Of a stretch of DNA of 64,000 nucleotides, positions 48,564 through 60,024 are shown piece by piece (within the stretch, counting starts at the first letter, position 1; every line of letters begins with the position of its first letter). A model generated the notes under the pieces. The model did not search any database and was not told where the DNA came from. It worked only from the letters and a program-made list of their open reading frames with translations. Location of the stretch: contig CM049312.1 of assembly GCA_026874595.1 (NCBI GenBank), positions 66,184,929 to 66,248,928 on the forward strand, in the 5' to 3' direction. The stretch comes from Sipunculus nudus. Taxonomy: Eukaryota; Annelida; Sipuncula; Golfingiida; Sipunculidae. Position numbers and translations under genes: made by a program.

Positions 48564-51350
48564 CAAGATGACCAGAGGTCACGCGCTTGCCGGAAATGGA
48601 AATGATACAGACAGATAGACAGAGAGTGCATGTAGAAACAGTCATATGAATGAGCAACATTGTGGGGGCAGCAGAAACGGATAATATGTTTATTTATGCA
48701 TGCTGACCTTTAACAGCTGCATATCTTTCTAGTGTAAAAGGGACCAAGTTCAAAATTTTTTCATGAAATCCCGTTAATCTCGTTTGACAAGAAGCAGTGA
48801 GACGTTTTCAGGTTTGTCATGTCAAGCTGGCCAAATGATATGAAATGCCGAAAACTAGACCTGTCTAGCTATAAAAGCCGCCGAGTTATAAGCATTTGCA
48901 TGAAATCTCGTGTTTTCTCGTTTGACGGGAAATGGTGCGAGCTTTGGCGAGATTTCCAGTTTTGTCATGTCAGGTTTGTCAAATATTACAAAATGCCGGA
49001 AACTAGACCTGTCTAGCTGCAAAAGTTGCCGTGTTATCAGCATTTACGTGAAATCATGTTTTTTTCTCGCTTGACGAGATATAGTACGAGATTTGGCAAG
49101 ACGAGCAGTTTTATTATGTCAAGACGGCCAAACGTTACGAAATGGCGAAAACTAGATCCGTCTAGCTGTAAAAGTCGCCGAGTTATAAGCATTTCCGTGT
49201 ACTCTCGTGTTTTCTCGTTTGACGAGATATGGTGCAGGATTTGGCCAGTCTTGTAGATTTGTCATATCAAACTCTCTAAATGTTATGAAATGGCGAAAAC
49301 TACATCTGTCTAGCTGTAAAAGTTGCCGAGTTATTAGCATTTCTGTGAAATCTCCTTTTTTATCGTTTGACGAGATATGGTGCGAGATTTGGCCAGTCTT
49401 GCAGGTTTGTCATGTCAAGCCGTCCAAATGTTAATTAATGCCAAAAACTAGACCTGTCTAGCCGTGAAAGTCGCCGACTTATATGCATTTCTGTGAAATC
49501 TCGTTTTTCCACATTTGACCAGATGAAGTGCGAGATTTCGCCAAGTATCGCAGTTTTACTATGTCAAGTTGGCCAAATGTTACCAAATGCCAAAAACTAG
49601 ACCAGAGTAGCTGTAAAAGTCGCCTAGTTATAAGCATTTCCATGATATCTCGTTTTTTTCTCGCTTGACGAGATATGGTGCGAGATTTGGCCAGTCTTGC
49701 AGGTTTGTCATGTCAAGCCGTCCAAATGTTAATGAATGCCGAAAACTAGACCTGTCTAGCTGTAAAACTCGCCGAGTTATAAGCATTTCCGTGAAATCTC
49801 GTGTTTTCTCGTTTGACGAGATAGGGTGCGAGATTTGGCCTGACTTGCACATCTATCGTGTCAAGCTGGTCATGTGGAAGGAAATGCCGGAAACCAGACG
49901 TGTCTAGCTGTAAAACTGGCCGAGTTATAAGCATTTCCGTGAAATTTCGTGTTTTCTCGTTTGACGAGATACGGTGCGAGATTTTGCCAGACTTGCATAT
50001 CTGTCGTGTCAAGCTGGTCTAGTGGAACTAAACGCCGAAAACCAGACGTGTATAGCTGTAAAACTGGGCAAGTTATAAGCATTTCCGTGAAATCCCGTGT
50101 TTTCTCGTTTGACGAGATACGGTGCGAGATTTTGCCTGTCTTGCAGCTCTGTCGTGTCAAGCTTGTTTGGTGGAACGAAATGCCGAAAACCAGACCTGTC
50201 TAGCTGTAAAAGTCGCCGAGTTATAAGCATTTCCGCGAAGTCTCGTTTTTTCTCGTTTGACGAGATATGGCGCGAGATTTAGCGTGACTTTCAGTTCTGT
50301 CGTGTCAAGCTGGCCATGTGGAACAAAAAGCCGAAAACTAGATCTGCCTAGCTTAAAAACTGACAAAGTTACAAAAAATGGTCGTGTTATTTCCAATTTC
50401 CATGATTTTTGCCCAAAAAATGTAACCATGGTAACGGCACTTGCATATCTGTCGTGTCAAGCTGGTCTAGTGGAACTAAATGCCGAAAACCAGATGTGTC
50501 TAGCTGTAAAACTGGCCCAGTTATAAGCATTTCCGTGAAATCCCGTGTTTTCTCGTTTGACGAGATACGGTGCGAGATTTGGCCTGTCTTGCATCTCTGT
50601 CGTGTCAAGCTTGTTTGGTGGAACGAAATGCCGAAAACCAGACCTGTCTAGCTGTAAAAATCGCCGAGTTATAAGCATTTCCGCGAAGTCTCGTTTTTTC
50701 TCGTTTGACGAGATATGGCGCGAGATTTGGCGTGACTTTCAGTTCTGTCCTGTCAAGCTGGTCATGTGGAACAAAATGCCGAAAACTAGATCTGCCTAGC
50801 TTAAAAACTGACAAAGTTACAAAAAAATGGTCGTGTTATTACCAATTCCCATGATTTTTGCCCAAAAAATGTAACCATGGTAACGGCAAATTTAAGTAAG
50901 CTACATATCAAAAGAAAGGCCAGGTGATGACGAAAAAAATGAGCTATTGCAGAAGTGGATAAGCCTATTTATGGCGAAGTTATAGTGCAAAAACCGTTAA
51001 CCACACCTGTCGTGACCTTGACCCTTGACCTTGGAGCAATGTTGACCAAAAACAATAGGGTTCCAGGGTGTTCGGTTGTCAATCAACCCTGTAAGGGTCA
51101 TGTCGATTGCTGCAAAATTGTGGCCAGGAGAGCGCAGACAAACACACAAAAAAACAAATAAACAAAAAAACAAACAAATGGACATACGCAACTGACCAAC
51201 CAACTTGCCGAAATCGAAGATTTCCGGCAAGCAACAAACAGACAAATGGACATACGCAACTGACCAACATGCTTGCCGGAAATCTTCCGGCAAGCAACAA
51301 ATGGACATACGCAACTGACCAACATGCTTGCCGGAAATCTTCCGGCAAGC
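48564..51350 (+). mobile_element. Composite satellite block 4 (2.79 kb)
   Basis: Its first units match block 2. The tail has three hairpin copies, the last two perfect (51271-51295 and 51326-51350). Unrelated sequence (aaaaagtacttgatt) starts right after the last hairpin, so the hairpin marks the array's edge. Confidence 0.75.
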
Positions 51351-51524
51351 AAAAAGTACTTGATTACTTTTCAAGTACATGTGTGACACGTACCTGTACA
51401 AAGCAAGTACTTCACATATTTAACCCTAGTTCAAGCACCATTTACTCGAACGTCTCCCCTGAAATACTGGCATAGATGACTTTCACATATAAGTTCGTGG
51501 ACTAGTCCTGCCTCACCTTGATCA

Positions 51525-52110
51525 TTGTTAAGGAATTTTATTTGGCATTCCAGAAGGACCAATAAAAATACTACAACGCGTGCAAAATATTGCGGCAAAA
51601 TTGTTTTTGAACAATGTAAACATAACGGTGCATCAGAAGCACGTGAGGCACTATATTGGTTACCTATTCGTACTCGCATAGAACATAAAGTCTTGACAGT
51701 TGTCTTAAAATGCTTAGCAGGAGATGCACCAGTTTACCGTAAGTAATGGCTGAAGATACAAAAACCAAGCAGATTAAGCCTTGGATTTGGCAGCGGTGTA
51801 CAAAGGCTTGTTGTATCCAATACAAAACGGTCATTCAGTGTTTGTGGTCCAGAGCGATGGAATAGGATTCCTGGAGAATTGAAGACAATAACACGATTTG
51901 AACAATTTTTAAAGGACATTTAACTTATATTTTTTTAGTAAATACTATACTTAAATATATGTTAAAATACTTTTACTGATATAACTATTTTAGCGCTTTA
52001 GAATCATTATCATGGTTAAGTAAATATGTGGTCTGCTTAAATTAGGTTTCAGTTGTAAAGCGCATTTGAAACATGCATGTAAAAATTGAAATATATATTG
52101 TTATAGTTTT
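51525..52110 (+). pseudogene. CR1/L2-like LINE 3' end
   Basis: The plus strand encodes GPIKILQRVQNIAAK, then after a frameshift EALYWLPIRTRIEHKVL and KCLAGDAPVY. After another break come RSFSVCGPERWNRIPGELK and TRFEQFLKDI with a stop at 51920-51922. These are the conserved thumb and C-terminal blocks ('LQRVQN-AARL', 'LHWLPV-RI-KIL', 'FS-APRLWNSLP') of CR1/L2-type LINEs. The 3' tail contains tgtaaagcgcatttgaaaca, typical of these clades. It is truncated at the 5' end, as is usual for LINE insertions. Confidence 0.85.
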
Positions 52111-52128
52111 TTAGATTAGAAAATTGAA

Positions 52129-52232
52129 GGTCTAGAGGTTACGATTTTTGTCCTGTTAACGGACTGACAGGCAGACGGACAAAGAGTAATCGCTATATAT
52201 CACAGATGACTTTCAGTCAGCTGAGCAAAAAA
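52129..52232 (+). mobile_element. Solo right terminus of the terminus family
   Basis: Contains ggttacgatttttgtcctgt, taacggac plus a gacaggcagacgg tract, gacaaagagtaatcgctata and gactttcagtcagctgagca. It matches the right ends at 19762-19816 and 40245-40301. There is no left terminus or core nearby. Confidence 0.75.
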
Positions 52233-53500
52233 GTGGTAGTTATTTCAAGTTGTTCGCTATAGGGAGGCGGTCGTAAGATGAGGTTTAACTGCACCTGTGT
52301 TGTTCGGTTATAAATATTTGTTGTTCACGCCCACAGATAAATGTATTGAAACATTGTATTCCTAACAGAGACACATCTGTATTATGGAGGTTTTGTAACA
52401 GAAAGGCTTCCTCCCACAAGCAGATGTTTGGACCAGAGGTAAGCCATTAACACATATCTTCTGTTTTTCAGACAATGAAAACCCGGCATCGAGGATGAGG
52501 AACGGCAAACAAATTAAGTGTACACATCCGCACGGCACTCCGAACACCTCGGCCGCATCCGTCGGCTTCTAACCTCGCATGTACAGAGCAGACCAGGACA
52601 AGGCCAGGTCAACTGCACACCTGTTGTGCACTTTGTAAGAGCAAAACAAGATATTTGTGTCCAGGTACTGCCAGTAATCACATATTCTATCGTTAAAGCT
52701 ATAAGACCACACTGATCCAAGAAATAGAGGAGAAAATTCCTGGAATACTGATTTGGACATCACGAATATTCAGATTCTGCCAGGCAGTCCACTCTCAGTG
52801 GGCGATGTATGAGGCATTTGTGATAAACTGAACTTTCTAGTTCAATAACTGTCGAAACCTGGTCATATTTGATGGTTATCAACATATCAAGGCCATAAAT
52901 TGTACATTAATATGAAAAATCAATGTATTCTTTATGGAAACTGTGATATTTTCTCAGACTAATCAGTAGAAATGGCAACCCGGTCGATTTCCGGCGAACT
53001 ACCCTATAGTGCTTGGTGTATCATTGGACTATACAGACATCCGAGGTCTGATCGACAAAGGTCAGCCGAGTTTTTTTTCCGAATGATGCGCACGGCATGG
53101 CCACGTCAATGTGGTATGATGATCCGAGTATTTTTCTAATCGGTCTGTAAGCGACATTTTACCGTTGTCGGACATTATCATTCTACGTCACTTCCAGGAA
53201 CTGATGTCACATGCAACAATCGTGGAGGGGATTCCTTTCCAAGCATTACAGTTTTTAAATCACTGAGATGCCCTATAAATAAATAAACAATCCGCTAAAA
53301 TGGGGGGTGGGGCAAAATCTAGGTAACTTTTGTCTAGGTATAATATATTGTAATCTATCACATACTTGATTTTATAAGGGGGTGTTAAATCAAATTCCAA
53401 TATGTTTCTCTGTCTTCTTCTTTTTCTTTGAACGATAGAAATGTGTCTAGTATCTCTCTCTTCTTAATCTGGTCAGCCCAAGGATTAAAGACAAAGGCAA
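52233..53500. other. Intergenic, no supported gene
   Basis: Splice-like signals flank 52370-52440 and 52471 onward, but the frames do not join without stops. 52330-52730 is GC-richer and could be an old repeat or a non-coding transcript. Confidence 0.4.
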
Positions 53501-53502
53501 TA

Positions 53503-53679
53503 CAGTGGAACCTCTCCTTACGGGCAACTCTCTACTAAGGGCACCTCCTATTTATGGACAATTTAGTGCATTCCCTAAAAATAGATCCCGAAATATGTAA
53601 CCCCCTGCTACGGCCACCTCTCAATTGCGGGCAAAATGTTCGGGTACCGTTGTAATTTCCGTAATTCGGAAGTTCACTG
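53503..53679. mobile_element. 177-bp TA-flanked MITE (Tc1/mariner-pogo type)
   Basis: It begins CAGTGGAACCTCTCCTTACG at 53503 and ends TTCACTG at 53679, with TA directly flanking both sides. Terminal inverted similarity covers about 20-25 bp (CAGTG-AAC..TTACGG). Internal 'acgggca' and 'acggccacctctc' blocks repeat. It is non-coding. Confidence 0.7.
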
Positions 53680-53681
53680 TA

Positions 53682-56280
53682 TATAGAACTATTGTCGCCT
53701 TGGGGGTCCATTGTGAAAAAAATCAGATCCGATTTGGCCTTGGATTATGAATTTTACCGGACTTATATGTACAATATGTACATTTAAGCTGATAACATAC
53801 ATCATCTTCAGTTGCATCCAATTAAATCTATGCTGTCCGGTCATCGCGTCCGTCTACACCAGTTTTGACTATTTATCTGAGTATGAAACATACCTCCGGC
53901 AACATTTGTCAACGGCGTTCACTGGATCCACGGTACATACATAGGGCGGATGCATAAAGGTCGGTTTTAAAAGCTTTTTCTGGAGGGAAGGGGAATATTC
54001 CAGTAATTAGATTCAAATTAATACGTCAACAAATAAACCTGTCAGCTATTTTAGTTATAATAATTTCTCAGTACAGCATACAAGATGAGCGTCATGGCTT
54101 ATAACAGCCTAACGTACAGCACCCTCAGGACAACTGGTACCACACATAAATGATTGCACTATACCGGCAACAACCAACAAGCCTGTTCTGCGAGCGTCAT
54201 GACTCGCTTGCTGAGACTGCAGGTAAAGCAATCACCCCATTTTTTAGGCTTTGGTTCATGTATTGTCCTGAAGCTTCGTATGTTTATCAGTCAAGGATAG
54301 ATTAAGGAGTCTAGCAAGGTTGTTAATGCCACATATTTTTTATCACCGAAAATATACAGCAGTTTTTACACGTTTGAAATGGTGTACCTCATCTTTAATA
54401 TGTGTGGTCTGCTTCGGTTTAGATCAATGGTTTTAATTTCTCATCCTGCAGGGTACAAATGAAAATGCGTTGATATAAAACAGTACATTTGGCACTACAA
54501 AGGTCTAATGCTAAAGTTACAATTGTTAAGGTTCCGTTGGCGTTCTTGATTTCATGGTACTCCATCCACTTCTTCCTTGTATATGGTTAACACAGCAATC
54601 AGATTTTTGATGTGCTAAATAGTTTTTTTGCTCAATAACTCAAAGAATAAATGTCACCGCGACTTACATATCTGATTAACAAAGGACGTTTGTGCAACTA
54701 AATCCTGGTAAAATTCTGTAACTTCATCAGTAAACATGTTCTGTGATAAAATATATTTCTATCGGTCTCACCATCAACATTATGTTCCAGTATGTAACAT
54801 ACAATATCGACACATTTCCTAACACGTATACGTTATAAATAGGAAATTCATTTAAACACAAACGTTGCAAATTATGAATAAAATCACACCAGTGGCCTTG
54901 AAGAGGTAGTCTTGGAGTGTTACAATAAATATGTAATCCATGAAACGGAGGCTTTTTCTTAGTATCCCGAAAAGAAAAATCACAGTGGCTTAGTTTCTTT
55001 TTCTTGGTGGGGAAGAACTTCTATATATATAACTATATATATTTCATTATGTCGTAGGTCCTTAGATGCTTCTTTTCCATTCGCTAGTTTAAACCATGTT
55101 TCCCCTTTCCAATCACGCCGTGTAAAAATGTATATCTCAAGACAGTATATCTGGTATGCACTCTGCATGTAACGACAAAATATAATCTGACCTGCTTCTA
55201 TATTTTCTTAAGTCAGGGACAGTATCATGTCGTAGATGATCTGAGGCACGCACAAGAGAAGACAGCACGGGTTTTGCTCATTATTATATCGAAAAAGAAG
55301 AAGCATACAATAATCTGGTTTAAGAGTTGAAGCTTGACAGCAAAAGGCGCCATCCGTTTTTAACAATGTAAGCTTAGACTCGTTAACAAAGTTTTTTTCT
55401 GTGGCCACCATCTTGTCACGAACGCTGGAGGGCTTCATTTATTTCGACGATCCACAAAAAAAAATCCATTTTAATTCATTGACGTATGATTAGTATAATT
55501 AAGAAATTACTTTTTAAAACATTAGTTGCATTATGAAGATACACTGCCTTGTCCGTAAGAACAGCCAAACAAGTCAATGGACATTTTAACCAGGTGAAGA
55601 AACATCGACATCGTACACCCATAAAAAGAGGTTTTAAGCCTTATGAATACTTGAGACTGTAGTGGTACTAGTGAATATTTTCAAACAATAATACATTAAT
55701 TAGCATACCGTTGCAGTGACCATTAATGTTTGACGACACTTGCATACAATAAACAACACAAACTTGTCTTCTTTTAAATCACAAAAGTCATATAGCTTAT
55801 GAACAAAAAATCAATTGCGTCACAGTTATTTAATTGTTATTTAATTTAATTGGTCAACATGGCCCAAACCTAAGCATAGGCCAACCTCTTCTCACAAAGA
55901 ACTCCTGCCTTGTAAGAAACAAAGATATTATAAAGTTTTAAATTCTGAATGAAATATAATCTTTTGATGGAAATGTTACTGGACAATAAGCCCATCTCTC
56001 CGTGAAAACAGTTCATCCGGTCGCTTTCCAAATCCATGACTCTTCTCTTTTCCTGTATGTTCCCGATGTCCAGTACGCAGACCAGTTAGCCAGACCTTTC
56101 TTTGACTAAACTATAAAACGATGATCGTAAAAGGACTCACGAATGTAGTACCACACTAACCATTAAATTTATATTTCAAACTTTGGTATTTCGCTTTATC
56201 CAATATTATTGTTTTAAATCATATTAATAGTAAAATAAGTATACACAGTACATCCAGATGTGTGTTACGCCTAAGGGTCT
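53682..56280. other. Intergenic AT-rich, no gene
   Basis: A 76-codon minus-strand frame at 55208-55438 and a 62-codon frame at 54980-55168 have no recognisable family, no splice context and no repeat identity. They are not called. Confidence 0.45.
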
Positions 56281-56286
56281 GCTATG

Positions 56287-56460
56287 TATTACGGGTTGAC
56301 ATAAAAGCGGACCTGCTTTGCTCGCAAAGCGGTTGGTTTGCCGGACATGTGAGCCACCGACCTGGGTTTGACTCCCGGATCGGCCCAGGATTTCCCCCTC
56401 CCATAAAAGTCGCCTTCGTAACAAAATGGGGGCTCGTCTTACATGATGGTTAACTTTGTG
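56287..56460 (+). mobile_element. tRNA-derived SINE, copy 1
   Basis: The 5' lead ttacgggttgacataaaagc and ggacc precedes a tRNA-like unit with A box TCGCAAAGCGG (56322-56332) and B box GGTTTGACTCC (56365-56375). A body with atttccccctcccataaaag follows. The B box has one change from consensus. Confidence 0.7.
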
Positions 56461-56541
56461 GCCCAGGGAATAAGCTCACCAAAGTGTGATTCCTAAGGAT
56501 AATTAATCTTGTTCTGATAGCAGAACGCTCTTAAGAGGGTG

Positions 56542-56760
56542 TGTTACGGGGTGACATAAAAGCGGACCGAACTGTCTCGCTAGTGAAGCATGCTTCTCTG
56601 GCAAAGAGGTTGGTACGCTGGACTTCTGCGCCACCGACATGGGTTCGAAACCGGGATGGGCCCAATTTTTTTCCCCTGAGCAATTTGCATTCGTAACATA
56701 TGGAAGCTCTGCTTTGTTTTCTATGCTGACTAGCAAGTGCTCCCTAGGTTTCATGATTCT
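56542..56760 (+). mobile_element. tRNA-derived SINE, copy 2
   Basis: It has the same lead (gttacggggtgacataaaag and cggacc), A box TGGCAAAGAGG (56599-56609) and B box GGTTCGAAACC (56642-56652). It lies about 255 bp after copy 1 in the same orientation and is diverged from it, so both are old. Confidence 0.7.
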
Positions 56761-56764
56761 GCTT

Positions 56765-59639
56765 GGCTGCTTGAGAAAGAATAAACTAAGTATTTACTGA
56801 CGGCAGCCTGCTTAAAAGTCGCACTTTGGTGCTTGCAAAAACGCGTACAGGAGTTTTCATGGAATGCCTCATTGTTAAACCCGTAACTGATTGGCGCAGT
56901 ACAATGACCTACGACTACAGTGTTATATATATAATTTCAGCCTGTAGGGGTTTTTTCCTCGAAGTATGGTATACATGATATATGTACGCAGGTCATCAAG
57001 TTAATCATAAATAAAAAAAAAGAAATCCGTAAAAAGTGAGATGCATTAAATGTAAGAGTACATACTAGTGAGTTAAACAGAACCGAAAAACTTTTCATAA
57101 ATTCATACATTAATTCAGCAAAGATAAACTATTGAAAATCGTATTATTGATATAAGATCAGATTAGATATAAGATCAAATTAAATTGTTTCGAAATTAAG
57201 ATGTTTTACGTCTTACACTGTACATATTACATAATTTTACATGCAACAAGTGACTTTTTTTAAACAAGAGGGGATAGAATGCTATCTGTTATTATTTTAG
57301 TGGTGTCAGGGACAATAGGGTCAGATGTTTCGATTTCAACAGCTTGCCTCTCATTTAAACATTTTAAACATTATAAAAAAGTTGTAATTGTTATTTCTTG
57401 GACTACCGACAAACAATGCTATTTTATTTAGTAAGGAAATGGCGACAGTCATGTGCTTTAAGGATCATCAGTACATACTTAATCAAATCATTTGCATTAA
57501 TTGAAAACATGAATAAACTTAGTATTCACTGATGCATAAACATAAAAAGTAAGAATGGCTGTATATAAAAATTTGAAGTAGTGTCATCTCACATGACGAG
57601 ATGTATCTTATTCTTTTATAAGAGAGAGCATACTATTGTGTGAATGTTTAAGCTATTGAGTGAATAGAAGAGACTGGTAACTCGAATAAAAAGGACTGGA
57701 CCATAACACCACAATGTAGTCGAAATGGTTTCAATTTAAAGCTTTCTAATTCACTTTTGGGGGCAACATAGATTGCCAGGAAAGGATAGTCACAATTTTT
57801 CTGATAGTCCTGAACTGAGTTAACTGGTCAGAAGGAATTTGCTTTAAATAGTTTAGCAGTAAATATAAATCTGCACCAGATCTGGTACAATTAATCCTAT
57901 CTGGGGGGTTTGTTTGTTCTATCTGTAACTCGTAGTTGAAAAATCATAAAAAGCTATCTTGTCAATGTCATCAACATCTCAAAATGACAAGTTTTTAGGT
58001 TTGTTTATATATGATATTAACAAAGTTACATTTTTATTAGAAGGTTTAAAATCAAAATCTTGTGTATAATTGAATGTTTGTTTTTGTTATTGTTTATTTC
58101 TTTTGTATTTCAATTAACATTTAATGCCCATTCAATGTTTTCTTGCTTCTTTGTCCTGTCAATAAAATTGGTTAATATGGCAATTGTGTTACACGTATCT
58201 GTTACCATGAACATTATCAAACATTATCAAACTAGTCTGCATGGTCCGTGTTTGCTGAGAAATTATGAGTGGGCAATCCACAGGAGTACCAGCAGAAGCT
58301 AGACGCGTTGAACAGGGTCACTGTTACATAATCTTTTTTCAAGGAACACCCATGACTGTAAATATATAGTCATTGGAACAGTCACCAGGTTTAGTAAGAA
58401 TGTTTGCCTGACACCTGGCTAAGAAGAAAAGGGTAAATATTGTTTGTATAGTCTTTTCATGCTTTGAGGGCACTTGCAATCATTCTCTGGTCACCTTTCG
58501 TAGATAACACAAGTTATGGATACAGCCACGTAGAATTACTCATAAGACGTCCTCCTCAAGTTTGCTTAAGACACTTCAAGTTTTTTGTCGAACCACGTCG
58601 TTAGAATAATTAAAAAAAAAGAATTATCTCTGATTGCCATTAAATTAATAGATCATACAATTACTGGTGCCACTGGATACTTTTTTGCAATTTTTGCAAT
58701 AACAAATATGTGTAGTAAATGGCACAAAAGCCTCGTTTTCGCATAATTTAATTCATGACTGGGACTAGGTTTCAAGCCCTTTTGAAGGCAATAAGAACAA
58801 ATCTTCCCTTAGATTGACGAGTCATTCCGTTAGTTAAACCAATATGACCTGATATTTCAGGTCTTCGGAATATATTTACTATAACATTAACGTACTTGTT
58901 CTTAGACTTGAATCTAAATAAAATCTGCGTGTGTGATGCCAACAAAAAATCTTAATTCGATTTTTAAGTTCAAACATATATACATACTTTATCACTATCG
59001 GCTGTAAATGGAAAAGCATTTATAGTACATTTGTATTTGCATTTAATACAGGATACTCTGCAAAAAAAATTCATTTTCAAATGCGGAGAGTATCTTATAA
59101 TAATAATCACCAAAACCTCCTTTATCATGTGTCATATAAACTGTCTCACCTACGTAGTCAATAGAATCTACTATGTTCTTGTAGTTGACGGTTATTCATT
59201 TCAACAAACATATATTGGTATCCGGTTGGAAAACTTAATTTAAATGCTATTTAAAATGTCATTACAATATACTGGGATGTTTATATTGGGATGACAGTTT
59301 TCTACATTAGCACCAAAAGGGTATGGCCTCGGGCTTTGTTTAACATAGATTTGTCTATTTTGTCTAAAAATGGCGGTTCTGGAGCATGCGGCAAAAGCTT
59401 TTAAGCTTGCTAAAAGCACCCGAGGGAATTATATTGTCTCTTTTGGCTATTAGTTTTCAACGTCAATGATAAAGACCTTTAAAGTGTCACTTACCCGCAA
59501 AATCCTATTCATAGGAAACTGCCTCCGATGACAACAGGTTTTGATCTACCGAACATAACTGTCAATAACGTATAACAGTCTATGAAATTCGCCAGTAAAA
59601 TCCTTTCAAATGAGCGGATTTATTCTTTTCGATCACACA
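56765..59639. other. Intergenic AT-rich, no gene
   Basis: No coding, RNA or recognised repeat signal. The open frames at 58060-58302 and 59031-59243 are hydrophobic AT-rich chance frames. Confidence 0.45.
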
Positions 59640-60024
59640 GAAAAGCTGCACTATGTTAGGGTAACTCAATACATCAGTCCCAAGGTAAAAGAGAAGTTTA
59701 AATCGAGATATCCAACATTGAGGAACAGGCGCCTTGCCGTTTATCTGCATTGAAGGTGGAATTCCTACACCGAGACTTCATCCTTTGCTCCAGTTAAATA
59801 TAAGACGATTGCTAGGAAATAAGGAGTCCTTTGAATTGCCATTTTTTTTTGTATTTCTTTGATTATTGTAATCATATTCTCCTTCACGGAGACTTCCGAA
59901 AAACATATTTTTATCAAGAGAGGTTAAACGACATATTCTTTATATTTTCATTTGCTAATTGTACTTTATTTTCAGCGGATGGAAATATCTTAGAATAAAT
60001 GTTGCCCCGGACGACGGATGCAGA
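59640..60024 (+). promoter_or_regulatory. Putative upstream and 5' UTR region of the secreted PAN-module gene
   Basis: A TATA-like ATATAAG lies at about 59797. A possible donor (CAAG|gtaaaa) lies near 59683, and a good acceptor (tttattttcag) ends at 59975, so the leader may be spliced before the ATG at 60025. No transcript evidence is available; this is inference from signals only. Confidence 0.25.

Larger units (their letters stand above)
42590..51350 (+). repeat. Hierarchical satellite: 148-bp units in four composite blocks, duplicated as pairs
   Basis: Blocks start at 42590, 44431, 47171 and 48564 with CAAG-ATGACC-AGA-GGTCACG and end at 51350. Each block is a leader of about 200 bp, then 148-bp units, then a tail with 'aaccatggtaacggc', 'ggcgaagttatagtgc' and 'gaccttgacccttgacctt'. 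Blocks 1 and 3 match in leader junction and tail, and so do blocks 2 and 4, so a 4.2-4.6 kb pair was duplicated. All reading frames here, on both strands, are products of the repeat and not genes. Confidence 0.9.

Noticed and set aside
42845-51161. Dozens of overlapping 60-130 codon frames on both strands with repeated motifs such as RLTRYGAR and LVKREN
   Set aside because: They are translations of the 148-bp satellite. The period is not a multiple of three, both strands are equally open, and there is no start, splice or codon logic.
52370-52600. Two exon-like segments with good splice sites
   Set aside because: No combination of phases keeps an open frame across them; at most a non-coding transcript.
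55208-55438. 76-codon minus-strand frame starting MKPSSVRDKMVAT
   Set aside because: No recognised family, no splice context and no supporting neighbours; probably chance.
56322-56652. tRNA genes
   Set aside because: A and B boxes are present, but no closed acceptor stem or normal anticodon arm could be drawn. The shared 5' lead and body mark SINEs.
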